A stretch of DNA of 64,000 bases, taken from NCBI GenBank assembly GCA_035578155.1, contig JAPWDM010000004.1, forward strand, positions 34,365,887-34,429,886, written 5' to 3'. Below, one piece after another: positions 1-12,144 of the stretch; the stretch's first letter is position 1; every line of letters starts with the position of its first letter. The notes under the pieces were generated by a model. The model saw only the letters and a program-made list of their open reading frames with translations, searched no databases and was not told the DNA's origin. The translations under genes were made by a program, and so were the position numbers. This DNA is from Brachynemurus nebulosus (taxonomy: Eukaryota; Arthropoda; Insecta; Neuroptera; Myrmeleontidae).

Positions 1-1255
1 CTCTCGTTGGGTGTGAATCTAATTAGTGAAGATTATGACTGAGGTAAAATTCTTCAAAAAGATACAAAATTGATACAAATAAATGTTATTTATCTCAAAC
101 AAATTTCTTCTAAGTATGCGTTGAAAATGAAATTACCTTCAAGTATATGTCCACAAATCGTATACTTTCAATAACTTTAACACATTTAGACATGTCCCAA
201 TACCATCTCTACTGAAAATCGGTAGGTATTTCCGAACAATGCAATATAAATACGTAAAAAAAAAAAAAATATTGAACTGCCCTCAAATCTGCGTAGGTTC
301 GATAAAATCTGGTCAATCAGCCAAAATCGCCACCGGTTGGTTACATAACAATTAAATTTTTATTTAAAATATATTAAATAAATTACTCATTTATTAACAT
401 TTCTCGTTTATCATATAGAGTTCATGATGCTTTTTATTTATCACTTGTCACATGTCCACGTCTTATTATTTAACTTATGATCATTCTGTATTAACGGGAC
501 ATACTGTACATATACATACATATTCATATGGTAGGTACAGATGTGTACGTGAATACGCATACATCCATAGAAAACGGACAGGAAATTTTAAATGTCGGTA
601 ATAAATAAAATAAAGCGAGGTTAATCAGGTAATAAATTTAATAAGTCTATAATTACCATTGATAGGTAGGTAATACTATTTTGAATAATACCTGTAACAT
701 GCTTTGCTATGCAGTGCGTAATATAATGTAGCTACATAACGAAAGTAAGTAACATACGCGGTGTAACGGGGCAGTCAGTTCGTCGCAGTCGTCAAGATAA
801 TCATTTCGTATGCATATGGTGTTCATCGTGTAAGTGTGCTTAGCACGGTAACGTTACAATAGTGGTCACCGTATTCACGCATAGTTTAATAAAACTTTAT
901 GCAGTTAATCCGTACAGAGTCTTGCAAATTTATTGTCACAATTAATAGTATGTAGTGGCTGAGTATATTTTTATTTATTTTATATTTTCTTATTTTTTTT
1001 TTATTTTTTTACTTTTTTCTTTTCTTTTTTTGACGGCCCAGCAAACTCAAAATTAAAATTATCCCCAAACAGGTATAAGACAAGTAAGTATCTTCTGTAT
1101 CCCGTTTTGTAACAGCAGTAACAGCACGATGGTCAACAAATGATTTAGTTTAAAATGGTTGAGCCATTTCAATATATTATTTTAAGCGTCTTTAAGTATA
1201 GTTTCATATAATGGTGGAAGCACTGAATGCAGTGTTGAATTTCATATTTTTATTT
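1..1255. other. AT-rich stretch without recognisable gene
   Basis: I see no open frame of family-like composition. The stretch holds A/T homopolymers (for example 257-269), a T-rich tract at 968-1031 and the possible promoter at about 777. It is probably intergenic or intronic. Confidence 0.4.
777..829 (+). promoter_or_regulatory. Candidate insect core promoter and noncoding first exon
   Basis: A TCAGTT initiator-like hexamer lies at 775-780, inside a locally GC-richer stretch with repeated GTCGTC-type triplets. About 50 bases downstream, at 830-835, is a strong splice-donor match (GTAAGT). An initiator followed by a short untranslated exon and a donor is common for insect genes with long first introns. 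No TATA box, coding exon or acceptor can be tied to it in this window. It may be chance. Confidence 0.18.
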
Positions 1256-1259
1256 AATA

Positions 1260-1374
1260 AATAATAAACAAGTATTTTACTTCGGAAAAATACCACTTTT
1301 ATTTTGAAACAATATTGTCACAGTTTCAAAATAAAAGTGGTATTTTTGCGAAGTAAAATATTTGTTTATTATTT
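1260..1374. repeat. Foldback (long hairpin), 115 bp
   Basis: Arms of about 51 bases (1260-1310 and 1323-1374) are reverse complements with only two or three mismatches, around a 12-base loop. The shared core is AAATACCACTTTTATTTTG. It has the form of a small foldback MITE. No clear target duplication flanks it, so the superfamily is unknown. Confidence 0.75.
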
Positions 1375-2496
1375 ACAAATGTGGAATACCATAAAGTAAC
1401 GCTGAAATCTATTAATATTTCTATCTAATAATTAAACTCAATTAACTGACATTTTCTCTATATCTACTACGGTTTACGTATTTAGATTGACGATATTACG
1501 AATGTGGTTTTATCGGAAACGAAGTCGGAGTTGAAAATTTTTTAGCAGCTTCCGCGAAGACAAATACACCAGGAAGTGTCATTTTAGTCGAATACCTACA
1601 CCAACCAATTGACACTTGTACTTGTTCCGACCGGCGTGGCACATGGCACCCAGATTATCATTGTATGTTATCGGTCGACATTCATAAACTTCAATAAACT
1701 TTTTGGAAATATTGGAAGGGAAATCGGAATGGGAGATGAAATTGGGACCGAAAGTTCACAGCATTCTGAGTTGGACTCGGAGTTCCGTATAATGTCCCTA
1801 AATCAAACTCTTGTTAAACGCACTGAAATTTAATTTTTGTCCCTTATTCCTGTCGCATAGATTTCTATACTTTTAAAATAATAATAAAACTACAATACGG
1901 GACTTGATTGAATTTAAAATTTATGTCAAATGTTAAAATAGTTCTGAGTTATTATTACGGACGTCCAATTTCACTGATGAGACATTAAAATATTTTGTAA
2001 CTTTTTAGAAATTGTATTTTGAAAATCGTTATTTTTCAAAAACGATTCGAATTAGTAAAAACGCGCCATTTCTTGAAAATGACGTAACATTTTGTAGCTA
2101 GATATGTCGATTTTGATAATTTTCATTGGCAAAGTAAAATTGTCTTTTATTTTCAATATTTCTATTAGTTTGTATAATATACAGTAATAATAATCGACCA
2201 GAATTTAAATAAATAAGTACTTGCATTTAATTTAGCGTCTTATAAATTTTGAAGTTATAAATATTGACATTGATGTTTGGTTGCTTTGAACCGTGACGTC
2301 ATTATAGTGAGGTGTTTTCGCGCCAATTTTTTCACTTAAAATTGTAGAGTGCAAAAACAACGCTTTTAGAATATTTTTTTTTTTTTAAATTCCAGTCAAG
2401 TACCCTATTCTTTACTGCATAGTGCAAGTAAATAGAATAATAAATTATTTTTACAATTAATTCATAATAAATTTTCCACCATCAAAATATAATCCC

Positions 2497-2966
2497 AGAA
2501 CCAGGCTTTCACTGCCTCTAGGTACTTACGCAACAGTTTTTCAGGCTGAGGTCTTCGTTATCTTGGCCTGCACAGAACATATATGGGAGCTGTCTGAAAT
2601 TCAAGGACATATCAGTATTTGTTCGGACAGCCAGGCAACTCTAGAGGCATTGAGAAAAGCTAAAACAACATCCAAGTTAACTGAGTCGTGCGAATCGCTC
2701 ACTAGAGTGTATTTGTCGCTTGAAAGGGGACAGCTCCCTAAGGTGTTTGGTCTCCTGACGGGCCACAATACGCACAGGAGCATTTGCAGGTACTGGGCTT
2801 ATGCATAGAGGCAACTTGCAGGAAATATGGCAGGGAGGAGGAGTCTTCCTACCATATCCTTTACAGCTATCTGGGGTTCAATCACCTGACCCCAGAACTT
2901 ATCAGGGGAACCAAGGTAAAGTGCTTGCATTCCTTTATTAAGAGGATTGACTTCATTTGAGTCTTC
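2497..2966 (+). pseudogene. Non-LTR retrotransposon RNase H and C-terminal zinc-knuckle relic
   Basis: Translation gives the RNase H core of Jockey/R1-type LINE polyproteins. A GTYATVFQAEV segment carries the catalytic Glu (about 2532-2564) and ICSDSQATLEAL carries a catalytic Asp (about 2616-2650). A 'GLLTGHN' segment follows at about 2748-2768. The frame then shifts by one base near 2790 and continues as CRKYGREEESSYHILYSY, the usual cysteine-rich C-terminal motif with two of its Cys codons changed to Tyr. The frame ends at the TGA near 2958-2960. The first acidic residue of the RNase H site and the whole reverse transcriptase are absent. This is a short, 5'-truncated, decayed LINE copy, not a host RNase H gene. 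Confidence 0.8.
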
Positions 2967-2969
2967 CCT

Positions 2970-4228
2970 CTTAGCTTTAAAGGAGCACAAAAGGTCCACC
3001 AAAGTGGTCTACGTGCCGTGGACCCCCATGGGGCTCACACCATACTCTTTCATTCTCAATTCAGAGTATATTTATGTATGCTTTTATTGAAGACTGTGTA
3101 TTTTACGTTCATTTTTCTACTCTACTGCAATAATACCTCAGTATTTACATATTTACTGGACTTTTTAAAATGTTATATGTATTTATAGTTGGAAATGTTT
3201 TAATGGTGACCGCGTACCGTCAACTTGTTGATTATCATTCTTAATTAGTGAACAAACAAGTTACGTCAATCATGTTAATAAATTATTAAATGAATAAATA
3301 TTTTATTATTATTTATTATAATTATATTAATATCATTTTTTTATGAAGAATACTTATATTCTTTTTTTTCTTTTTTTACAGTTTTATTATTTTTTTTCGT
3401 AGTAAATAATTAATTTATTAATTATTTAAAAATAACCATTTTTCAAATTTTTATATTATTTTTAACCTGTTAACCTATTGATGTGACCTTAATACCTATA
3501 GACTGGAAAAAGAATGTCTATGTAGTGAGCATTTTGTAATATTTTTATTGAGTAATTAATTATTTAATTGTATGATGTTGGCTGGTGACGCCAATTTTTT
3601 GGATTGATAATGCCAATTTGAAGTGTAAAATTTATGGCCCCAATTTTTTTTTTTTGTGTGTGGCTGATTTAAGTAATAGGTACGTAGGTTTCATCCGCAG
3701 GCAATTCAAATTTTGTTTATTTGTAAAAAACAGAAATTACTGTTATTGATACTAACTTCCCAGCAGATATAATGTAGTTAACAGGATATAGTTAAAATAC
3801 AGTACGTGGAGATGGATGGCAAAATTGCAGAGAATATCGAGAAGAAAATTGATTATGAATCAGTGATTGAAGCTTTATTACATTATTACAAGAATGGAGA
3901 TTTATATCATAATTAAGTTGCATTCTACTAACGGAAAACCACTTCATACAATTTTTCCATATTCGAAATCCATATACACCTAGTGGTTATATCTATCCCG
4001 TAGTAGCCTGAGATATTATCAAAACCGTTATTTCATTGCCGGTAAGGGGTCAATTATTTTATGTCACTTAGATAATGTCCATTCCAGGAATCTATTAGAA
4101 AGACACTTTTCTTACTAGTGTTTGAAATAAAGCCCTCCTTTATCCGAATCTTGAAAAAATCTGTAATCCATAAAATAAAGAATTAAATATTTTATTTATA
4201 ATTAGAATTTAATTAGAGAGTGTACAGG
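2970..4228. other. AT-rich intergenic stretch
   Basis: Nothing gene-like was seen. The stretch is very AT-rich at 3280-3470 with several T runs. No inverted repeats of note were found. Confidence 0.35.
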
Positions 4229-4230
4229 TA

Positions 4231-4731
4231 AACCTTTTTTTATTCGGTGGATAGGGACTGCATAAAAAAATTGCACAAAAAAAATATATTCAAAAATTTC
4301 ATAAATAGCTATGAAAAGTTTAGTTCAATCCAAACTGTAAAAAAAACTTTTTTTATGTGGTGGATCGGGATCGCATAAAAAAAGTTTCATCGAAAATACA
4401 TAACTCAAAACGCTCAAAACCTCACGATTCCCTTAGAAATTGTTTTTCTAAACAAGGTAAAGCATTAATTTACACGTGAAAACATATTTTTATGATATTA
4501 TGAAAGTTATCTACATCTACAAAAATACATCTCTAAAAAAACTGAATGATGCAATAAACTTATATTCTTATGCAATGTATTGATTAAATGCTTAAAAACC
4601 ATTAAAAAGTATTTTTATCAAAGAAAGTTATTATAGTTAACGTTTAAGTTTTTTACTTAAACGTTATTCGCATTATGTATTTTAATGACCATTTTTTTAG
4701 AAACCGCAAAAAAATCGCATAAAAAAAGGTT
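4231..4731. mobile_element. TA-flanked MITE with iterated terminal motif
   Basis: The ends are AACCTTTTTTTAT and its complement ATAAAAAAAGGTT, each bordered by TA (4229-4230 and 4732-4733). That fits the TA duplication of Tc1/mariner/pogo-type transposition. The subterminal core, a GGTGGAT...GCATAAAAAA block, recurs at about 4242-4268 and 4356-4383, and the GCATAAAAAAAGG part again at the right end. No transposase frame is present, so it would have to be mobilised in trans. A related block occurs near 44.47-44.52 kb. Confidence 0.6.
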
Positions 4732-4734
4732 TAG

Positions 4735-5556
4735 CAGGTACTACAATATATGTTAAAGTCAACGAAACTGCAGGTGGACACTTCCGTAGTATTCCTTGTT
4801 AATTAATATAAAAGTTTTATTTCAAACGCGCCGGACATTTCATTCTCTCCTACAGAAATTTTTCTCTTTCAAAAGCTGCAACCATAATTCTATTAAAATT
4901 TCAATACTTTGGTTTGTTTAAGGTTAAATTTGACGAAAAATCTCTTACACAAAATTTAAAGTGGTAACCCATAATTTAAAATGTTAATTTTGTATTCTGA
5001 TAAGATCATATAATTTGGTTATAATCATTAATTTAATAATTATTTTTGCTAATTCACCCAGACTTATTTAAACTAAAATTTTTCAAAATTAATCAATAAA
5101 AATCTCTAGCTATTAGATTCAAGGGAAGCATTTAAATAAATTACTGCTCAAATTACAATTACTAGATATATAATTTATTATCAAGTTGATTAATTCGTGT
5201 CAATTAATATAATTACTAACACCTTTTTTTTAATTCACCGATTTTATAGGTGATTATTAAGTAATTATACATTTTAGATAGTAATAAAATAGGAATGTAT
5301 TTTTTTGTTTTCATTGAGCAGTAACTTTATTTTTAAGTTTATTGTATGTAACAGAGAGTAATAAAATTTGAATTGGAACAAGTCCGAAATCACGACACGA
5401 CATAGCACCGACACACATAAACAAATCATAAAAAACGATTTTATTGTTATTTTTTAAGTATCTTTTAAATACCTACTAGTAAAATTAAATATTAAACGGT
5501 TGTCCGATATTGTTTTTACGAGATATCTAAATAATCTATTAAAAATAATTATGTAT
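4735..5556. other. AT-rich intergenic stretch
   Basis: Nothing gene-like was seen; it is ordinary AT-rich sequence between two small transposons. Confidence 0.35.
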
Positions 5557-5560
5557 TTAA

Positions 5561-5724
5561 GGAGTCTCCACATTCTCGCCGAGGTTGGACGAAACGAAAA
5601 TGTAGAGGGTCATTTCGTTGTGTCTCGCGGTTGGTGTTTTAATGCTATTCATATGGCTGAGCCAACCTCAGCGAGGAACTGGACGAGGAACCTCGTCCAA
5701 CCTCGGCGAGAATGTGGAGACTCC
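5561..5724. repeat. GC-rich foldback MITE, 164 bp
   Basis: The terminal arms are perfect inverted repeats of about 33 bases beginning GGAGTCTCCACATTCTCGCC. Further GGACGAGG/CCTCGTCC pairing lies just inside the right arm. Flanks are TTAA on the left and TTTA on the right, so the target duplication (TA or TTA) is ambiguous. It is much richer in G+C than its surroundings and has no coding capacity. Confidence 0.7.
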
Positions 5725-6076
5725 TTTACAGTGGTAAAGAAAATTATTGAAACATTCGTATTCTGTAATATCTGTTTTAAATCGTCATAAGACGTAGTTT
5801 AGTTGTTTAAAAATCTATATATTTGTTGTTTCAAAAAACTGTTCCGTATTTAATAACAATAATAATAAGAATGCAATTTAAAAAGTCCATTTTTCGTATT
5901 TTTTTGTCTATAACGGTTGCCACCTACATCATTACTAGTATACCTATATTTTATTTATTCAACAATTTTTATTTTTATGATGTGAGTGGCGGACCAGGGC
6001 AGTAGTAGGGCGTTTGGATTTGGAAGGTGTACGGCCTACAGTGGCAGTGATATACAGTCTACAGCCCTCTTTTTAA

Positions 6077-6979
6077 CCCTAGAATCATACGTTGGTCTAC
6101 GAGAAACGTTAATCATACATCGACGTCATTTTTACGGATGCACTTTTTACGGAGAGTTTTAGAGTTTATTTGCAAAAAACATTTTTTTACATAACAATAC
6201 TACAAAAGCGAACAAAATATTTAAAAAAATTGGATTTGGAAAAATTTCTTAAATGTAAATATTTATTAATTTTTTAAATCTTTTTATCAAAGCATATTTT
6301 CATTATAAAAATTAAAAAATAGATAAATACATCAATTGTAATAATTAATTTATGAACTATTATGAGTCAGTGGACATGTGTGACTTTACAGAATGTGAAA
6401 TTTCTCAGTCATAAATATTCCTATAGGTATGTAGTTATTTCCCCATTAGGCACATTTGTAAATTTTCTAAAATTTGTTAGTAATTTTTCGAATAAGATCT
6501 CAAAAAATAATAAAAATTAAAATATTTTCCACAAAATAAATTGTTAATCTTTTATTAAGTCATTCGAAATGCATTCTTTAGTTTTCGATTCAATATATTA
6601 AAACTTCAGTATTATGTCGTCTCTATAAGTCAAACAGCTGTAATCATCTTTCACATTATCATAATCATTGAATAAATTAATTATAACATTCATATCTTTA
6701 ATAAATTTTTAAAAAAAATTAGGAAAACTTTTATATGTAGTGTACATAATCTTCAAAAAAAACATACGTTAATCATACATCGACGTCCTTTTGACGGACA
6801 CTATTTCAATACTAACAAAACGACAATGACTATAAACAAAATAAATATATGTGGTGTGTTATAATAACAAGTAAATTAGATAACAGAAATCTCACAGCAA
6901 ACAAGTAACAACAAATCGTAGTATTGGAGCAGGTAGAGAAGCTCGTACGTCGTTTTGACGTGTACGTATGATTCTAGGG
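6077..6979. mobile_element. piggyBac-like non-autonomous element, 903 bp
   Basis: The left end is CCCTAGAATCATACG and the right end its complement CGTATGATTCTAGGG. Both are bordered by TTAA (6073-6076 and 6980-6983). TTAA duplication and CCC...GGG ends are hallmarks of piggyBac. A subterminal block, GTTAATCATACATCGACGTC, occurs near both ends (about 6109-6128 and 6769-6788). Inside is AT-rich sequence without a transposase frame. I infer an internally deleted or MITE-type derivative. Confidence 0.8.
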
Positions 6980-7954
6980 TTAAAGGAGCTATGCTGATAT
7001 TTATCACCTGCCAGTTCGTAAGTAGTAAGCTCTCTCGGTCACTCGGCTGGTCTACTCTGTATCCTTCTTTATCAAAATCTTCTTAATTTCCAAAAAATTA
7101 AAACCTCATATTCGAAAAACTCTGAAGGTTACCATACCATATTTGAAACGAGTAGAAATTGGTGAAACTGTGGCCTGAAATTAATTATTGACATAAAAAT
7201 AAATAAATAAATAAATAAAATTATTAATAATATTAAACTATAAGTAGTTGTATTCATACCAACATGTTAATTGTTCTTTTGACTTTGAAAAACCAAATTT
7301 TAAACAGAACCGAATAATGTTTTTAGCTGGCAATACCGACGTTCGTAACGAATAAACTAAAAATTTAACCCTTATTCTATTTTACTAAAAAAATGTCTTA
7401 AAATTTTGAAAAAATAATATTCTTAAGATATTTATGTACCTAGAGTACCTTCCAAAGTTAAGATAGTTCCAATTAGTACGGGCACCTTTGCTATTGTCCG
7501 GATCGGTGATAAAACTACAAAGTAATTAATTATATTGAGGTACTTCTTGAAATAAAATTGAAAAGGTGATAAATTAACCAAAACATGTACTAAATCTTTT
7601 TGTGCAAAACCAATGTATAAGGCAAGAGCACCAGTAGCCGTCATGTTAAGACATGAGCAGGACTTTAAATTTTTTCGTTCATAATTATACAATATAATCA
7701 ACAGAAGAGCTAAAACAAGAGAGAATTTTATGACCTTTCAAGTATATTTTAATTTATTTGAATATATTTTTAATAAATGTATTAATAAAAATAAAATAAA
7801 GGAAAAAGTGTCGTGTACCAGTACCCGTCAATAAAAAATTAACGATGTTTCAGTATCCGTCAGAGGAGAGACCCAGTATCCGTCATTCTTTAGAATATGA
7901 TTAATCTTAAATAACTGAGCTATATAATTAAAATACTTAAGGATAAAGCTTTAT

Positions 7955-8185
7955 TTAAAAAAAATTATTTGATTCTGTTACTTCATTTCTACAATTCCTG
8001 CAGATATATTGCTTAGATTGGCACTGAACTGATTCTTTTAGAATTCTCTTTAACTTTAGTACAACCATCCGTGATGCTAATTCTTCTGAAGCATTATCCA
8101 TAATATTCATAAATGCTGTTTTTGTACATTCTTTTTCATTGGAATTAATAACATTATGTACTGATTTTTGTCCTTTCTATACAAT
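7955..8185 (-). pseudogene. pogo-type transposase, continuation and C-terminus
   Basis: Directly beyond the nested element the same frame resumes if the insert and one TA are removed. It reads IV, a stop, then KGQKSVHNVINSNEKECT, which is the expected continuation of the catalytic core start. After that the sequence jumps to a C-terminal tail (NASEELASRMVVLKLKRIL) with a terminal TAA at 7955-7957 overlapping an AATAAA polyadenylation signal. The central DDE/D region is missing, presumably by deletion. Confidence 0.7.
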
Positions 8186-8187
8186 TA

Positions 8188-9141
8188 GGGTGAATGCGGG
8201 AGAGATGCCGCACATTTTGAAAACACTTGATAATTCTTAAAGTAAGCATTTAATTGATTTGAAATTTGGTACACAATAAATCTAAACATTGTTCTTTACA
8301 ATTATTTATAAATAATTGTAAATTTTGAGTCATAAAGGATTCATAATTAACATTTTTGTAGAGCCTGCAAAGCGGCGTCTCTCCCACACCTATGGGAGAG
8401 ATGCCGCATCAAAGAAGGTGAGACGCGGCATAGTTCATATTAAAAATTTTGCATTTTACACACATCTCCATACATGATGCATGCCATATGTAACCATTTT
8501 TGGCACTTAATGCATCTTAACCAGTCAAATTTTTATTTGTTTCTGAGTACCTTTCAAAACATTCAATACACAGGCAGTCATCATTATTTTTGTTATCTTC
8601 ACTAATATGAGGGCTCTTCCTGATCCATTAATGGATCTTTTATATTTACGTGGCATAATTTACAGTCCAAAAAAAAAAATTGCATAATTAAGGTATATAG
8701 GTCTATGTTTTTAACATGTAATATGATGCGGCATCTATACCAACTTTAAATGCGGCGTCTCTCCTTTTTGTTGGGATAGATGCCGCATGTTGCTATAGCA
8801 AGCATAGTGCGGAATTTCAACCTAAAATTTTATACAGTACTTTTAAAATATACCTAAATTAATAACAAAACTCATTTTCATTAAAACAATGAAGTATACA
8901 TTCTTAAATTCTAATGAATTAAATGGCTGATAAAATATTATGTTAAAAAACGTACTTTTCAATAATAAAAGGTTGGATAATTACTAAACTGATGGACTAA
9001 TCATAAATATTACCATATACAGCTTAAATAAGTAACTTATTTTAAACATATAATCCATCAATAGCGCTATCTGTCAATCAACCGACGAACTATGGCTACT
9101 GCGGCATCACTCCCGACGCGGCATCTCTCCCGTACTTACCC
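8188..9141. mobile_element. TA-flanked non-autonomous element nested in the pogo-like transposon
   Basis: The ends are GGGTGAATGCGGGAGAG and (complement of the right end) GGGTAAGTACGGGAGAG, bordered by TA at 8186-8187 and 9142-9143. The motif GGGAGAGATGCCGC or its complement occurs at least eight times. Examples are about 8199, 8370-8408, 8750, 8775, 9099 and 9117. No transposase frame is seen. The repeated motif inside and at the termini resembles iterated transposase-binding sites. Confidence 0.75.
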
Positions 9142-9624
9142 TACATGGTTATTAGTCGGGCTCAAAAAGATACTGATCCATCATAATTCCATCAGACGCT
9201 CTGTATCTTTCAAAATTTCTATAAATTTTTCTCTCTTAAAATATTCTTCAATTTCCTTAAGCCAGTTTTTTATATTTTACGCTACCGAAGCCATTGATTT
9301 TCTTAAATCTTGAGATAATCGCTTAGATAACTTCGGATGTCTATTGCAAAAAGACAAGATCCATTTTCGTCCAGGTCGACCATGAGTAAATGGATTTTCT
9401 CAAGTTTTGGATTAGTAGTGGGCTACTGTCTAGCAGTTAAAGATCACAGTTTCATTCAAATGTATCATCCACTTTACTATGTTCTCATCTTCTTTGTTGG
9501 TTGAAATAATTGTGGAGGCATTTTTTGCATAATATGCGCTACTTTCCTTTTAATTTATCTGACAATATGATCTGACAATTATCTGTGATATACGAAATTG
9601 TTTGCCTACGATAGAAATCGGCAC
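9142..9624 (-). pseudogene. pogo/CENP-B-type transposase, N-terminal part (degenerate)
   Basis: One minus-strand frame from 9624 leftward reads through several stops while keeping family motifs in order. A 'VGKQFRIS'-type helix comes first, then NIVKWMIHLNE, then ENPFTHGRPGRKW (the CENP-B HTH signature, usually PGxKWxxxFxRRHP), then NIKNWLKEIEEYF. It ends at FLSPTNNH, which leads into the catalytic region. I count about six in-frame stop codons. The frame stops exactly at the border of the nested element. In the family this domain binds the element's terminal repeats in the nucleus. The gene is dead here. Confidence 0.8.
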
Positions 9625-10369
9625 TTTTTTTAACGAATAGCATATCAAAATCATTTATTTAATCTTTATTACTGTATTTTATATTGAAATTTACCTACAA
9701 AAAAGACGGTACCAAAAACCGTTACTACCGGTTTTTACGGTACCAATATCCGACATTAATTTACAAGGACTACTAAAATTTAGTTGTTATGTCAGAAAAT
9801 AATGACGGGTACTGGTCAGTAACTTTATCGTATTGTTGTGAATGTAATCCAGATTTTAAAATTTTAGTGTAAAAAACATAGGAGAATATGTCCTTTTTAA
9901 AATACAATTTGTTACCCCAGTAACCGTCACTATGACGATTACTGGAAAATGTCTGTATTTTATTGCCAGTAGCCCCCATCAAAAATAATAAATTTCTGTT
10001 AGGTTTTCTGGTCTAAAAACTATTTTTAATAAAATTTAATTCATAATAAACCTAAAAAACAAAAAAATATAACTAATTATTCGTTAAACCAAAATTACAG
10101 TAAAATTGAATTAGTGCTTTCCTTAGCTAAAACTTAAGAGTTTTAGTGAATATATGCAAATTTTACAAGCACTAATTTTCAAATGAGTCGTTAGTATACC
10201 TAATGCTAACTGAATGCTATCATCAATGGTATAACGGTCGGGCATACTTTCCAGAACGTGTAGCAAGAAACACAAAAAATATATGCTTGCTTAATATCTT
10301 AATATTTATCATTTTACTGAAACTTGACGACTATTAAGTCAATGGCGGCTACTGGTGCTCTTACCTTAT

Positions 10370-12078
10370 AGATACTTGAATTTTATTGTTTAGAAATTAT
10401 ATTAATTTCTAAATCATTTGTTTACTACAATGTGTTATAATCATTATTTCAAAGATTTTTTTTTAGAAATTTTTGCTATTGATATTTTGGTCTCATCAAT
10501 ATTTTTTTTCGCTCTTGTTTTACTACTTATTTGCTTTTAGTTTTTTCCTAGAATCCCTACTAATCATTTAATTTCTTTTTGTTTTAGGTAAGTACCAGAT
10601 AAGTACAGTGAACCAATACAGCTCCTTTGAAGACATAAATAAAATATTGTCACAAACCGACTTCTAAATATCAAGTAAGGATTTTTTTATTCAGTCTTTT
10701 TGAATAATACATATTTTTAGAGCAAATTTTCAGTGTAAGTTCTGTTTACAAAAAAAATTGTATTGAATTATTACAAATTTTAGTCTTTTTAATGAACACA
10801 GTGCACGGTCCGGCACCGCCTCACCTTAATGATTTATTTCAAATCACAATAATACTCTGTATAATCCGCAAAAAAAATTAAATCACGAACTGAACTTTGT
10901 TTGCTCCTTAAATTTAAACAATACAGAGCACGAAAAAAATATAAGTAAATCAAAAATTGTTACATTTTATCGACAAAATACAGTTAGTATGTCAAAATAC
11001 CATCAAATAATAACTCCAATAAACATTGCGTCAAAAAAGAATTGAAATTAAAACAAAACAAAAAATCGTGATCCCTGTTGTACAGTGACTTATGAAGATA
11101 CAAAAATTACTTCCAAATATAGCCTAAATAGCCATAGGTAAAGAACTGACGAACAATCTTCAATCGGCTACTTATTTATCTACCAGCAATTTTTTCAAAT
11201 GAAGAAAAAAAAATTATGTAATCAAAATTAAAAAGTTGACTAACAACCAAATCATGTTTTCAATTGTTTTACGAGAAATTAACAAAATCGGTTAAGATGT
11301 TTAATGTCAAATTGTTGATACACAATTGATTTTGTTTATATTGATTGTGTCTTGTTTTTTTGTCTATATGTCTGTGCATTTGTTTTTGAATCAATCTTCA
11401 AAACATTAAATTGATTGTGCAAATCGTGTCTCACCTGCTGTTTTGTTGATTTTTTTAAAACGAAAAAGAAAGTTTCCAAGTTTTTTTTTATGATTTTGTT
11501 AAAAATACACCCTATAATATAAATTGTTGGCAAGTGGTATGTATAATAGGAATCAAAAGTTTGGAATCACAATACGACGGCAGCTTGAATAATTTATATC
11601 TAAAAGTAGCTAAAAATTAGTACGTATAATATCAACGTGCAACGAAAATGCAATCAACTTTCGATTGTTTGCATCAATAGATTGTATAATCGTGGCGGAT
11701 AACTGCATTTCGCGGATGATTCAAATAGACCAGAAATAAATACGGTTGAATAATAACCGTAGAAAAACTGAAAACGTTTGCTTTGTTTTTGGTGAAAAGT
11801 GACAAAACAAACGTTCTTTCGTTTCTTTTCTAATATGAATTTTCATAAGTGTTAGTAATTTAACAGCAATTGCTTTTACATTTGCGTTATTTCAAGCTTA
11901 AAATTTAGACCAACAACCACCACCCCAAACCCCCTTCCTCCCACAAAAATATAATAATAATAATAAAAATTTCATATCCACACAGTGGAGAAGCTGCACT
12001 ATGGATAATCGGGAATTGACTGTAATGACGAAAGTTCTTTAAAAAAAAAAATAATTTTATGTCTTGAAGTAAAGATAT
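10370..12078. other. AT-rich intergenic stretch
   Basis: No gene or transposon end was recognised. Open frames here are short and of random AT-rich composition. Confidence 0.35.
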
Positions 12079-12079
12079 T

Positions 12080-12142
12080 GTTAAGTTATAGTTTGAATAA
12101 GTTCAGAAAATGTTCTAAACTTATTCAAACCTAAACTTTAAC
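12080..12142. repeat. 63-nt near-perfect hairpin
   Basis: Arms 12080-12108 and 12113-12142 pair along almost their whole length (core TTTGAATAAGTT) around a four-base loop. The size is compatible with a miRNA precursor or a tiny foldback. There is no expression or conservation evidence here to choose between them. Confidence 0.5.
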
Positions 12143-12144
12143 AA

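Larger units (their letters stand above)
7621..10366 (-). mobile_element. pogo-like DNA transposon, 2.75 kb, decayed and interrupted
   Basis: The terminal inverted repeats share AAGAGCACCAGTAGCC and extend to about 25 bases. They are bordered by TA (7619-7620 and 10367-10368), as in pogo/Tc1-mariner elements. Variants of the core CAGTANCCGTC recur at about 7818, 7851, 7872, 9810 and 9918, in both orientations. The minus strand carries remnants of a CENP-B/pogo-type transposase in two pieces, separated by a nested element at 8188-9141. Internal deletion has also removed much of the catalytic domain. The TIR match, TA borders and coding content agree, so the call is firm. Confidence 0.8.
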
